Assembly: GCA_000499405.2 (NCBI GenBank)
Contig: HG738137.1
Coordinates: 6,510,001-6,574,000 of the forward strand
Direction of reading: 5' to 3'
Source of the DNA: Onchocerca volvulus
Lineage: Eukaryota > Nematoda > Chromadorea > Rhabditida > Onchocercidae
Length of the DNA: 64,000 bases
Part shown: piece after piece, positions 1-13,400 of the stretch
Layout: every line of letters begins with the position of its first letter
Numbering within the stretch: the stretch's first letter is position 1
The notes under the pieces: model-generated
What the model was told of the DNA's origin: nothing
Seen by the model: the letters and a program-made list of their open reading frames with translations, nothing else
The model's database searches: none
Position numbers and translations under genes: made by a program

Positions 1-772
1 TTTATACTTTGAATTTCAGCAACATCGTATTCGTCTCTAATACTATGATTTGATAAAAAATGAATTCATTTTTAAAATTTGCTTGTAAAACTGATATGCT
101 CAGAAAAAAATAAGAACTCTGGAAGGGAAAATAACGTTAATTGAATGACTCAAAAATAGTCAAGGAATTCTTTTAAGGAATGGTTTTTTTTTTGGTCACG
201 AAATGCAATTAGGCTTTTTTGAGCGCTCAAAATTGTCTTGAACACGTTTGAATTGTGATAAGCCCAGAATGTGAGCAATCTCCTGACTCAATATTTGAAA
301 AAACAATAAGTATATTTTTATTATCTTTTAAGGAGAGGAACTAAAAAAAAAAAAATTCTTTTTTGCCAAATAACCAAAATATTCTCGTTCAGTGTAGAAA
401 TATTGGAATGAATTGCTATTCAATTTTAAATACGAAACAAAAAGAAATCCGCGTTGCAGTTGTAGAGAATTTCAATAGTGAGGCATACATATACAGTTTT
501 AACTGCTGTCAGATTTGATTTGTGAATACTTTCTGGACTTCTAACAGGGAAAAATCTTAAGTTTCATCTGCTAGTCGTTTTTCGACTTTTCCTCTACGCG
601 ATCGTCAGAAGTTCCTAAAAAAATTCTTTTGGACGAGGCATGTTAAAACTTCCTCTTCTCCCACGAACTTACTAACAAAAATGTGGTGCAATGAAATTCT
701 ATTCTCAGTACCTTCAAATATCTCATAAATATGCGATACTTAATATAACATCGAAAGTTAAGAAAAAAAAAA
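1..772. other. Non-coding or unassigned left edge
   Basis: I see no recognisable gene here. The sequence is AT-rich with homopolymer runs. On the minus strand there are two possible short exons, 673-738 and 571-614, that could extend the candidate membrane protein at 773-1147. Joining them needs an intron of only 39 bases, so I left them out of the model. Confidence 0.4.
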
Positions 773-1147
773 CTAACCTGTAGCTGTCTTCTGAGATGTC
801 AAATTATCACCATTCCTTCCAAAATATAATGTTATTATAATAAAAAGTACAGCAATCAAGGGTATAAATACGTGGATGGCTGAAGAATAAACGATTTCAA
901 AGAAGTAAAAGACATGTAAAATAGCTGGTACGGAAGGGAATTGCGATAAATAAGAACGGGGAAAGATTACTATCGTCCAAGTACAAAATGATATGCAATA
1001 AAAAAGGAATTAACTTTTCAGCAAATTTCTATTGCCTATTGTTTCTTCGCTGGGGCTAAAAAATAAGCTATTATAAAAGTAGCAGAAATCTAGTAGCTTA
1101 TAGCAAAGAAGAAGCAAACCTTCGACAAAATCATAGACGACGTCCAT
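773..1147 (-). CDS. Candidate small membrane protein, unidentified
   Basis: Product not recognised. The model has two coding exons, 1147-1120 and 969-773, and gives 74 residues. Exon 1 starts ATG and reads MDVVYDFVE. The intron runs from GTTTGC to an acceptor ending GATAG, and the phases agree. Exon 2 holds one strong hydrophobic segment (IHVFIPLIAVLFIIITLYFG) followed by a short polar tail with a possible N-glycosylation site (NLTS) and the stop. A longer form is possible if the 39-base GTTAG...AAG stretch at 739-777 is an intron; exons at 738-673 and 614-571 would then keep the frame and add a charged tail, 109 residues in all. The gene would diverge from LTV1. A chance open frame in T-rich DNA is the main alternative. 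Confidence 0.3.
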
Positions 1148-1950
1148 CTGAAGGTTTCTAAAGAGAAATAAAGGGATATATTGGCCGATTCGTGCTCACT
1201 GCTAACTTAGCCACAGATCGATCTAGCTAGCACTACGCATAGTATAACCAACTTCTCTCTCTTTCCATTCATCAGATTGCTACGCAAGTGCTTGTTGTTG
1301 CAATATCAAAAGCATTTGCCTCACCAATTTACGTCTTACTTCAATTTTCAGATGAAAATTCAGTTATTTTTGATGTGAATTTCCTGAGGTCAACTCCAAA
1401 ATAGAACTTATTTTGAATAAACAACAAAACCAAATTGCTAAAAACTATAAGATTCGCTGGAATCAATACTTCATTCATATGACGCGAGACGACTATTGCA
1501 TTACGTAGTTTATCACAAGATTCCGACCACGTCAGTGGTTTACAAATCGTTGCGTTTTATGCTGTAAGGTAGATTTAATTCTTACGTGGTAGGGTATTTT
1601 CAGTATGATCAAACTCTAATAGGTCAGTTCTCACTACTCGTTGCCTTCTCCATAACCTCTCCCTACTTCTAGTTAGTCAATATCTCGTGGATTTCTCACA
1701 AAAAAATTATATCTAAAATTTGCATGTTTTTCGTGATGTCAGCAATAAGTTATACTGGCAGATATTTCACTTACTCTCTTATCATCCATTTTTTAACTCT
1801 TTTTGAGATTAATGCAAAAACTTGCGACATTAATTTCATGCTTGAAAATGGCTCGTATGCAAAAATGAATTTTGTGTCAAAATGAGTTCATTGTACTACA
1901 TTTTGATAACGAAGTGAGAGATTTGTATTGTAACTACTGCTATGAGCAAT

Positions 1951-1960
1951 TTCATTTCAG
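1951..1960 (+). promoter_or_regulatory. Likely trans-splice acceptor of LTV1
   Basis: TTCATTTCAG ends 40 bases before the LTV1 start codon and has no matching upstream coding exon. In nematodes such an acceptor close to the ATG is typical of spliced-leader addition. It could equally be the acceptor of a 5' UTR intron. Confidence 0.4.
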
Positions 1961-2000
1961 GATGCTTGTCAATTAATCAAAGAATTATCGTACATTGAAA

Positions 2001-5000
2001 ATGGTAATAATTGATGACATATTTATAAATGAGTATAGGATGACCTTGCTGAAGTTTTTTATTCCGTAAGCTTCTGGTTATCTTTAAAAATTCTAAATCC
2101 ACGTTTCCTGGTCTATTCTTTTTACACTTTTCATTGCATTATGGTTGTACCGACGGGCATTCGCCTTATCTATATTAAATAGTGTTGCACTTATAGTGAA
2201 TATCATGTTTCTTGCATTTTGGGTATTAGTTTCTTTCTCCATATCTTCTGATTTCCAATGATGAGCTATCACACATCATTCGTATTCGGTTTTCCTAAGA
2301 TATATATTAGGAATGTGCGAATATAGATATAACCATGACGAGAAAATTATAACCTAAAACTTATAATTTTTTACAATCTAAAATTTATAAAAAAATTGTA
2401 GTCTAAAATAAAAGTGGAAATGCCAGTTTTGATAAGCTTCACTTCTACTGATCAAAATGCTAGGACTAATATAATGTATCTTGGACTTTAGCGTGATTTT
2501 TCAGCCGAAAAACAAAAAATGGATTGATAAAAAACATTCTAAAACATTTCGTTTGGTTCATCAAAGTCAAGATGCCGATGAACATGATGATGAGCGTATA
2601 CAGCAGTCGGTTGGGAAAAAGGTGTTAACTTTTAAATTAAGACAATAAATATAGCTTTTCTAAAACGTGAAGTCTATCCTTCCACGATTTAACTAATGTC
2701 ACTTTAAGTCAAAATGAATATCACCGCGTAATATCACGAAGAATTCACTTTCATCAATAAATATACTCTTCTGGTATGACTTTCCAAAAAAATAATAGCA
2801 AATGACTGGCAACATTTGTTACCAGTGAAATCGGTCGAAGAAGTATATTCAGCTTTGAGACCAAACATTCATTCATATTGTAATAAGAATTTTCAGAGAT
2901 GTTTATATCTATGTAAATAATTTAATATAAATTTCTGTTGCAGAATATGGAAGAGTATGATAAATGTGGCATATATTTCGATGATGACTACAATTATATG
3001 CAACATTTGAAGGAGGTGAACGAGGTAAGCCGTATAATTTTTTAATTTGATATCTGTATTTTCATTTGTTCATTTATCGATTTGTTTGATTCATTTATCG
3101 ATTATGACTGGTATCATAATGAGAAGATAAAGCTATCGCTAATATCAATTATTGTTTGATGAAATATGCTGAAATAAGAAATGGTAAATCTCACTTTTCG
3201 TTAATCATAGGTCATATGCTAAGTTTTTAAATAATGATTTTCAAACCGAAGTCTTTACAAAGTACTTACAACGACTTTGATTTTGAAAATTGTTATTTAA
3301 AAAATGTTGCTGCCTAGGAACACATAGTTTATTTAGAATTTGTTTTTCGAAACTTTATTTCTTCATTTCTACTCTGACATTCACTACTTATTCTTTGTTT
3401 AAAATTATGATGGTTATAGTTGAGCATGACTTTAATATGAAATAAATGCTAGAACTAGAAAGTAAACAGCAGCTGTTAAAATAAATGCTAATTCTTGTAT
3501 CCTTACTGAAGTTCTATTTGATTTCTTTCATACAGTTGAAAGTAAATTATTCAAAGGATTTCTGGTAATCTGTGAACTTTTAGCTAACAAAAAGTGGAAT
3601 GGAACGATCGATTATTAGAGTACCCTCGGAAGAAACAAATCTTTTAACAAATGTAATCGAAGCAAATGGCTATGAAATCAATGCTGAATTGCTGAAGTTA
3701 GGGATGTTACCAGGTGTGTTCAGGAGAGATGAAGATGTTATCACAAATCTAGTTTAACCTGTTATTTTCGGATTTCTTTTATTTTTTTATCCTTTGAATG
3801 ATATATTTTTAGTAATTTGGATATCTTATTACAACCTCATTCTGATGATCGGCAATCCGGGTGAAAAAAATCTGCATCTAACTTCAGCTATTTTGTTAAA
3901 CTGAAAAGAACCATTACTTATGTAGCAACTGTTTTGTTATGAACAAATCACATATCGATGCAGAAAGATCGTGAGAATGGATAAACTATGATTACCATAT
4001 AGAAATATTTTCATATCTTTCTCTCTAAGACTAGAATAGTCACTTTAATGCTCGAATGACCTCCGATTAAATCTGCTGAAACAGAAAGAAAAACATTCTC
4101 ATAAGTATACGCGATGTTGAATTTCTTTTGAGAAAATATTTTTCCAGACGAAATGCACATTGATCCATATGTAATTGCGGAACTGGCGGGTGATGATAAT
4201 GAATTTGAAAACTCAACTGATGATTTGGACGATGATTTTGTCCTACAAGCTAATGGTGGTGAATTACCTTCGTTACGACCGCCAGTGTCATTTTCGTTGC
4301 ACAGGAATGAATTTCGTGAGAAAGTTAGTCACAGTGATGACGAAAGCGATGAAGAAATGAAATTCGGTATATTTTTAATAATAGTGTAAAGAGAAAAGCT
4401 ATGAGTTTCTTCAAATCCTTAAACGTCTTATTTTTGGTGTTTTTTTTTTTTTTTTTTTTTTTAAGGCTAGAAATCGTTAGTCTGTAAAGGAAGTTATAGT
4501 TGTGATTGTTCTAATCACCAGATGTTCATTTTTAATCTTTCTTTGAAGATTCGAATTATGATGATAATCAGATGTCGGAGGAGGATTTTTTTGCTCCTTT
4601 TGAAAATAAGGAGGAATTGCGACCAATTGATGAGAAATTCGATAAATTGTGTGAAGAATACAATGAAACAGATGATGAGGAAACAAATGAGGTTGTTTTG
4701 CTATGTTTTGAGGCTGATACCAGTTTTACTTATTACAATTTTATAATTCTTTCTAGATAAGAAGTTTAACTTAACTGAACTTTAGGAGGAAGAGGAGTTT
4801 CTTTTGGACCCAAACTCTGATCGAATGAAAATGCTTGCGGAAGATTTCAAAAACAAGAGAGTGGAACTTGTTCTGGTTGGTCTTTTTTTTATTCATTTGT
4901 TTATTTTTATCTGCTACACTTATTTAGTATACTTTTTTCCATGTCGTTTTGCAATTACGTTATAAGCGACTCTCTTTTGGCTGTTGAATAATTATAATCA

Positions 5001-5903
5001 TCATCGTAGGAGCCAGAATAACGCTATAAAGAATAATGTTGTATAATATGCTTCATTTAATTATTATTAGACAAATTTTACAGCAAAAAAATATGTTGGC
5101 TCAGCATTATCCAGAAATAAATGATGAAGCGGCGGAGATCGATGAAGTGGAGAAGATCACGATAGTTTGTCCTAATAAAAAAAAAGCTAAATGGGATTGC
5201 GAAACGATTGTTTCTGCTTATTCTAATATATATAATCGTCCTGCACTCATCGTTGATTCATCACGTAAACAAAAATTGAAGCCGATTCTAAGACAGATCG
5301 AAGTTTGTTCATTTTGAGTATTAATATTTCTTTTAAAAATTTGGACTCTTTTTATTTCGTTCTTTTTAGCTTGCTGCTGAATTTTTTTTTTTTTTGATTT
5401 TTTTATTTTTTAATAAGATTTATCTAACATTTCTTATATGGTAATGATACCGGCTAGTTAATTTATGAAAGTCTTGGCTTCGTTAAATTTAGGGAATTTG
5501 TATTAAATTGGTAAACAGTGCTGACATTTTATTTCATTTATTCAAAATTATTCACCTATTTTTTTTAACGGTTAATATTACTGGTCAGAAGGTTAAATTG
5601 AGCGAAACTTTAATTGAACGAAACTCGGTTCTTTAAACTTAAAAAATTCCAAATTCTCTGTAGAAAATGGATTGTTCAGTACAACCTACAACTAAATCGG
5701 TAGTTTCCAAAGCATCGTTAGCAACAATAAGAAAACGTGGGGAAACAACGGAAGAACGGAAAACAAGGAAAGCAGCTGTCAAAGCGATTCGAGCTGAGCG
5801 AAGAATTGAAAAAAAATGTAATAAACTGACATTCAAGGAAGAGCGAAAGAAAGCGGGTGCTTGTTGTCATAACTCGGTTATTAAAATGATGCCTATCGTG
5901 TAA
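2001..5903 (+). CDS. LTV1: LTV1 ribosome biogenesis factor
   Basis: LTV1 is a conserved factor for assembly and nuclear export of the 40S pre-ribosome; it associates with the head of the small subunit and is removed late in maturation. Nine coding exons are in phase: 2001-2003, 2505-2621, 2944-3024, 3584-3713, 4148-4366, 4549-4691, 4786-4875, 5084-5302 and 5664-5903 (413 residues). Family landmarks in order: the basic N terminus (WIDKKHSKTFRLVHQSQ), the CGIYFDDDYNYMQHLKE block, DLDDDFVLQANGGELP, an acidic middle, the KAKWDCETIVSAYSNIYNRP block, and a basic helical C terminus (KAVKAIRAERR...KKCNKLTF type). The first coding exon is only the ATG; the next base starts the intron. The 4875 donor could instead be at 4869, which removes two residues and keeps the frame. 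Length and order fit the family well. Confidence 0.93.
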
Positions 5904-6299
5904 ACACTCGTATACCCATAGCTTTGAATTAATGAAGATTAATGTCATTTTGAAATGATATTTTATTAGAAACTTTTGTTTTGTTTTGTGTCGATTAATG
6001 AAATGCGAGTTTGATATCATCGCATAGTAAAACGGAAGTTTATCACTATTTTGAAATTTTTGACTGAACGCAACATATGTTTTTTTATTATGGATAGTGG
6101 TATTTTTTTTTTCTTTTTATTTTATTTTATACATAAGACAAAAATGAAGGGACAAGGTTTGATTGACAGTGACAGTATGTTATGGTAAAGGTTCAGCTGT
6201 CGATAAATTTCAAGTTATTGTTTCTGGATATAGTTGTTGTTTTAGTGCAGAATAAAAATGTTTATTGTTTTCATGTTCGACTTAATCTTCATATATTGT
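5904..6299. other. LTV1 3' flank, nothing seen
   Basis: AT-rich spacer with several T runs. I see no coding block, RNA gene or repeat that I can name. Confidence 0.4.
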
Positions 6300-6665
6300 A
6301 GTGGGATCATCTCATCAAAGTTTCGAAAAGTTCTGATGAATGTCAAAATTTCTCGACATAGGAGAGGAGAAAAGTAGAGAAATAAGAAGAGTTTTGTTGC
6401 GGAAATATTTAACCGGAATTCCATTGAAATTATACGTCCACTGATGCATAAAAGTTTACGATTGGTACTTAATGGTGGTATTTTAGATAAGAAACAAGTT
6501 ATTTGCAAAATTTTAAAAATTTCGGGCCTCCAAATACTGAGAGTGAGGAAAGGTCAATTATTTAAAATTATTGGACTTCAAAGCAAACTGTACAGGGAGT
6601 TACTTTTTATGATAAATGAGGCAATGGGATCAAGCATTACAGCTGAAAAAAGAATTGGTGAATGA
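6300..6665 (+). pseudogene. Unidentified open frame with one in-frame stop
   Basis: One frame stays open for about 120 codons, interrupted only by a TAG at 6375-6377, and ends with TGA at 6663-6665. Upstream of the TAG it reads GIISSKFRKVLMNVKISRHR and on to an RRGEK; after it comes RNKKSFVAEIFNRNSIEIIR, then LMHKSLRLVLNGGILDKK and a mixed basic and hydrophobic stretch. A possible acceptor (ATATTGTAG) precedes it. I do not recognise a family. It could be a decayed gene copy, a gene whose real intron removes the stop, or chance. The opposite strand is open too over part of the span, which weakens the coding case. Confidence 0.22.
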
Positions 6666-7497
6666 ATGAAATGTGAAGTAGTAGACAGGTTACATATCAT
6701 GTTGTCTTTACCGTATACTCCGTAGTTTTCCTTTTTGGAATGAACGAAAGAAATTTGCTTGGTTCCTTGAGTTTTACTATTATTTTTTGTTTCAATTGTC
6801 ATTTTTTAGAATTCTGTTATTGTTTTAGCTTCATTTGTCATTTTTTACACTTCGCATATCTATTTCTACTTGTGGTCTTCTCTTACGCTATCTTTCGATT
6901 GTCCTCGTGCAGTGGAATAGTTTTAACTTTCTTTTCAGCTAGAAAGTTATTTTCTTTTTTATTTCTGCATGTATGCAAGCTTATAAATAAATATTTATAC
7001 GCATTCATGCAACGTACAACATATATATATACATGTGTATATATATATATATATGTAAAATATATATGACACGTTTCATATACATGTGTAATATGACGTG
7101 TCATACATACTTGCAAACAACAAATGAAACGTGTTTTTTTTTGTATTGCATCTGCTCAATAACTTAAAAATTTAGATAATTAATTAGCTTAGAGATATAT
7201 CAGTTTATTCTGTCTACACTCTTCTTTGCACAAACTGCAGAATAGCATCAAGTGAGAGTATGTTTCGTTTAATAAATTTAGATCTCTTTTTACATTTTAC
7301 TAAGACATTGTCCTGAAATTTCAGATTTTCTTATTTTAACAAGCTCCGATCCAAATAGCGATTGGCTTTTCGTATCTTCTATTGCCGCTTATCATTTTAT
7401 TTATGGATTGCCATTTATAATATCTAGCAAACATCTCGCTATTCTGCAATTATTTTTTTTTTTAATCGGTTTCACAACAATTTAATTCGCTGTTTTG
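6666..7497. other. Spacer with TA-rich microsatellite
   Basis: No gene seen. At about 7017-7070 there is a dinucleotide-like run of TA with ACATGTGTAT interruptions, which also makes short palindromes. The remainder is the presumed 5' flank of the carboxypeptidase D gene; a T-run and a possible acceptor (ATATCTAG, near 7428) precede its ATG, but I cannot place a promoter. Confidence 0.5.
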
Positions 7498-10400
7498 ATG
7501 GCATTTTGGATCTTTTCATGGAACGCATGGATTACATGGGTTGTCTCTATTATTGTTACCTTAGCCATAGATTGGGACGCCGAAATTATTGCTAGTCCAG
7601 AAGAATCACAATTTTCTTATCAGGGTCCGTTATGGACCTATTTTGGTAATAAATCTGAAAATGTTTCAATTTTTCATTCCCGTGAATATATGCAGAAACA
7701 TGTGGGCAAGTTCAAAGATGTCGATCCAGAAAGGTTATTTTCAATTTTTCATCACGAATTTAATCATAAATTAAATGTGTCATGAATTTAATAAGCTAAA
7801 TAATGTAAATAATTTATTAGATTGAATAGTCTAATTGGAATTTAAACAAAATATTGTTCAAATATAAATCTCATCCGTTTTATGCGATTGCTTACAGGAT
7901 TTCCAACCACAATTATTCATTTATGACATCTTGGCTCAAGGAATATAGTATGAAATATCCAAACATAACATGGTTATATTCAGTTGGTGAAAGTGTGAGA
8001 AACAGAACATTATGGGTAATGGCGATTTCAAGAAGTCCTCGGATCCATGAACTTGGTATTCCGGAGATCAAATATGTTGCGAATATGCATGGGAATGAAG
8101 TATTTTATTTATCAACTTAAATTCCGTTATAAATTTTATGAAACCAATGATTTAAATAAAATCTGGCAACAAACATTGGGACTAACTTACTTGCTTTAAT
8201 TAGTGCAGTATGTGACATAGTTGAGGTTTTTATAAAAACATGAAGGGTAGTTCATTAATTTTTCATTTTGTCTGCTCAAATCCCACAAAATTATTTCAAT
8301 CGCAATTGAAATTATTTTGCAAATACACCATTACTTCTTAGATTTTTAGTGAAAAATGATGCAATTAGAAGTACTGTTCTTTATTTATTTTTTAATACAT
8401 ATTCAGGAATTTTTTGTTTCATTTTTTTGAGAGTGATTTACTTCTAGTACAGTAGTGGAACCACAACGATACCCGAGTACGTCTGGTATTTAATTTGACA
8501 ATTTAACATAATCATAATTGCATACTTGCTTTTTATACAATTAAAAAAAAATTTATTGATGAATGATCAGAAAATACCTACAGTTTTTCTTTTTCCTTTT
8601 TTTTTTTTTTTTTTTTACTTTTCAACATCAAATACTTTTTGGTTTTGAACAATGGTTATTGCATATATATGAAAGGTATATGTAGACCGTTATTGTTATA
8701 TAATATTTAAGGTTGTAGGCCGTGAATTAATGCTCTATCTTATTGCGTTATTGTGTGATAATTATGGAAAGAACAGTTACTTGACAAATTTTGTAAATAA
8801 TGTGCGAATTCATATAATGCCTTCAATGAATCCAGATGGTTATGAATTAGGTATCGAAGGTGATCGTTCTGGATTTGTTGTAAGTTTGTTATAAATCCTT
8901 TATGATTAATTAGAGGCAAAACTGATGTTATTCCAAATTTGAATTTTAAAATTTTTATCCCAGAGCTTCATTATGTTTGTATTTGCTGTATCAAGTGATT
9001 TGCATGTCTTCTATTAATAGAATTAAAAAAGGGACTGACAAGAATAGAGTAGTAATAATAGTAATTATTAATTTTAAAAAAATTCAGTCATTTGACTCCA
9101 TATTTGTTAATTCAAAATGACATTAATCATTCATGCATTTTCTTAGAAGTTTTTTATCCATCTATGCTTCTTATAATTTCAGTGAAAAAGGAAATTATAA
9201 TTCAGCGATTTTACAGGGTCGTTCAAATGATAATGGGGTCGATCTTAATCGGAATTTTCCAACACGTTTTCCCGCACGAAGAGAAATATCTGGAGGAATG
9301 TTCCTCGAAAAAGAAACAGTAGCCGTAATTAAATGGTTCCGACAGTACCCATTTGTTCTTTCTGCTAATTTTCATGGAGGTCTCATTTCAACCTATTATC
9401 TTCTTTACATTAATTGACTATTTTAAGAATTCTCCTTTACATACTTGTCAAAGACTGCGAGGAATTTTTGAGCAAAAATTTATTCTTTTTCTGGTAAATC
9501 TTTGGAGTTATGCGAGCAATAAAGCGAAATGAAGATGGATGTTTACCATAGCTTTTAAAAATTGAATTTTTTATTGAAGGTCGACTCGAAGTCTTCTTGT
9601 CAAATGATTTGGGATTTCTGTTTTTAGGGAAATGATACAGCTACTGATTACTCTTTTTTTTCCGTAAAGGGCGAGATCAAAATTTTTGAAAGCCATGGAT
9701 ACGTACCATATTTTATTCAAAATACGAAATGAAATTTAAAAAATTTTTTGTTGAAAGATAGATATCTGTGTAATAGTTCTTAATTGTATCTTTTAGAAAA
9801 GCATAATTTAAAAGTAGTAAAATTTATGGGGAATAAAATTGATTTTCCCAGTAATCTTTTCAGGTTCCCTAGTAGCTAATTATCCATACGATGATTCAGT
9901 CACAGGACAGGACAACATTTATTCACCTTCTGTAGATGATCGTCTTTTTGTAGCTTTAGCATATTCCTATGCTCGAGCACATGCTAATATGTGGAAAACC
10001 GGCCGAAGGTGACTTATCAATGATTGTTTATGTTCAGTTTTCTCTAATTAAATATTTGAGAAAGTTTACTTATCATTTGTCTACAAATTAAAGAATTTCG
10101 GGCAAAAATTCAGCTACTGCTTTGTACTGCTTGTTCTAATCATGTTGGCATTGTTATCAGGGAAAATCGTATGGTTTGGTTTATTTAGATCGAAGATTTT
10201 TTTTTAGAAAATTTGTCATTGAAGATGTGGATTGAATGTTAACGGTGATTTTTTTTTGAATGGTATTACAAATGGTGCTTTCTGGTACCATGTATCTGGT
10301 GGAATGCAGGATTGGCAATATGTAAATACAAATTGCTTGGAAATTACTGTCGAAATGGGCTGTTACAAATTTCCCAACAAAAATATGTTGCCAAGACTAT

Positions 10401-13400
10401 GGGATGAACACAAGTATTCACTTCTTGCATTCATGAAATATGCACATCGAGGTATGTTTCACTTTTTTCCTTTAGTTTTATAGTATACATTCTTTGTCCT
10501 GTTGCTACCCGTTATCTGTTGTTCTATTATTTATTTTCAATATTACTGGATATGTATCGCAGACAGCACGATATCTTAAAAGGAATGGAGCAATAGATAG
10601 CTTGGAACTACTTGAATTTCCCGATTTAGTTTTATTGAATTTATTCAAGTTATTTGGCATTTAGGAATAAAAGGATTTGTATTTGATCAAAAAGGATACC
10701 CAGTAAAAAATGCCATATTATCAGTTAATCAGGGAAAGAATATAACAACAACTGATAACGGCGAATTTTGGCGAATTTTGCTGCCTGGTACATACACGGT
10801 ATTCTTTCTTGTATTTCATGGAAGTTGTGGTATCTCAAATTTTATTCACTTTGATTGAATCACTTTTTTTTCTTTTTTTGTTTTAAGGTATTGATTAGTC
10901 ATCGGAAATATTTACCGCAAATTTTCAATATAACCGTTGATGAAGGATCTGCAAAACTTATCAATATCACACTGGAGCAGAAACTCTGCGAAGATGATAA
11001 TTCAGTTTTTAATGGGAAATTATACCGTTGGTTTTGATATATTTTCATCAGTGAGACATTTTATAGCATTAAAATATTGTTTTACTGAAGCTAATAATAA
11101 AAGTTTCATAAATCTATATTTTTTTAAATGCTTAGAGAGAATTTTTATTTTGATTCTTATACAGCGCACACATAACATTGTATTGTTTAATGTCTATCAT
11201 CTTTACTTTTATAGTAAAAAATTGATTAATATTATAAATTATGTAATCTTAATTGAATTTGAAGCAGTTGATGGTCTTCGTGTGAGAGGAGAAGGGGCAG
11301 TACGTATTGCGGTGTTTGGTGTCGATTCATTGGGAAAGTCAATCGTTCAAGAATTAATAAATGCTACCTGTTTGCCGGAGGATTTGTTTGTTCAAATACT
11401 TCAGCAATCTACTTTACATTTGCTCCCTTCATTATCAACAGAACATGCTCTTTATCTGAAGGTTATTGTTATTTAGAGATAAGCTTTTCGTGACAACTAA
11501 TATCGCTGAAACAAATTTCGATCGCAAGTAATAGTAGTGATTAAATTATATTTGTCAGTGATACTAAATAATTTTCAATAAAAAATAGTATATTTATGTA
11601 TTATACGCTTCTTTACACCCACTGTGCACGTTTTGGAAGGATATTTTTTTTTTCTTTTTACATCGGAAGGCTTATAACTTACTGTTTCAATTATAGGATC
11701 ATGAATTGGATGCGTTATTATTGTTTGGACAAGGATTACCAAAATCAACATTATTTAGCGCTGGAATTAATACTCCTAATCAGTTTGATCAAAAGAAATT
11801 CGATGACAGTTTAATGGTGTTAGTATTTATTCGCGCAGATTTTAGAAAATTTAGTAGATTTATTTTTGATAATGCAAGAGATCATTTGATAATTTTAATT
11901 ATCTATCCATTCGTGGCATAAACAAAAATTATTCCTTTTTTTAACAAATGGAGTAATCCAACATTACATCAATTCATATTTGAATGACATAGAAATATCC
12001 TTCAAAATGACTTTTTTCACCAAATAATTTTATTTTTGCAGTGTATTGGGTAATAAAACAATTAGCTGCGTAAATCATATGTTGGATAGGGCGATTTCAA
12101 GAATGATTGATGCATTTAATATGATGAAAACATTTCAACTAGGTGTTTCATTAGGTTGTGATCTTAATCAACCAGAATTAACACTTACTGCTATTACTGC
12201 AGTTTTACAGGTATGATTATAAAACCTTAAAATTATTGATGAAGTCATTTATTCTTCATATTCTAAATTCTGAATTTTGTGCTAAATTCCGTAAATCCTG
12301 AAAAATTCAGAAAAATTAATTTTAGATTGTAGTAAATGTTTTTGTTGATGTGAAAGATCATATAACAGAAAATTCGGCGATATCTTCTACTGATTTGGCA
12401 GATAACTTCTTATCAGCAGAGACATCTAAAGCAACTAGTGCTAGCCTACGATATATTGAAGAGAAGAATTGCGCTTCAATTATCAATATTGGTTTGATGA
12501 AAGCTTTAGTATTCGGTGATGGCCATATGCCACATATTCTTGTAATGGCTGTTGAACAGGTGTATTACTTTCAGGAAATAAAAGAAAAGCTGAATAAGAT
12601 TTCTGAAAACTTAAGCAGAAATTCAAAAAAAAATAAGAAAACAAAAAAATTTCTGTACTACTTTCCACTATATTTAGAATAGATATTTAAAGAGAGCAAT
12701 AGAATCGTATTCCTCAAGTATGATTTTGCTTTATTTAACGGCAGAATTATACCATTCACTTGAAGCATTTAAAAAAAAAATTTTTTTGGAAAATCAAATT
12801 TTCAAATAACTGATTTCAGAAAACATCATCGATGGTTTATGAATTTGCAATGGATCTTTGTTCAGAATCATTACAAAATCAAGTTGTTCATGAGCTATTG
12901 AATGTATCAACGCTAATTCTGATTCCTAGTATACCCTATACACAGCTATATTGCCATGATTATACATCAGTGATAAAATTTAAACCATTCATTGAACAAG
13001 TTTTGAATATTTATCCTTTTATCGATTATGTTGTATTGCTGGCTACTGGTGGCATGAAAGTGCGCTACACTGATACTTCCCGAGTGGGAAGAGCGAAAGA
13101 TTTGGCATTTAATTACGTCTCACAGCATGCACTAATCAAACCAACTGAAAATGACGTATGTAGCAGGTAAATATTGTATAAATCAGCTTTGAATATAAAT
13201 GCATATTCATTTATTATGGGGGGTTAAATCATGTTTTGTACTGGCCTGTAGCTTAAATTATTTCTTACTTGAATAGTCTTTTCTTTTCTTCCTTTCTTAA
13301 TTTTTTGGCACTGAAGAATTTTCGTTTTGCTCTTCTGCATTAGAATTATAATTTTTTTATTTCATTCACTTTCATTGACTTCAAAGTTAAAGTTTTTGAA

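Noticed and set aside
5639..6020. Minus-strand frames opposite the last LTV1 exon
   Set aside because: Antisense shadows of the LTV1 C-terminal coding exon.
6740..7116. Open frames on both strands over the TA microsatellite
   Set aside because: They are produced by low-complexity sequence.
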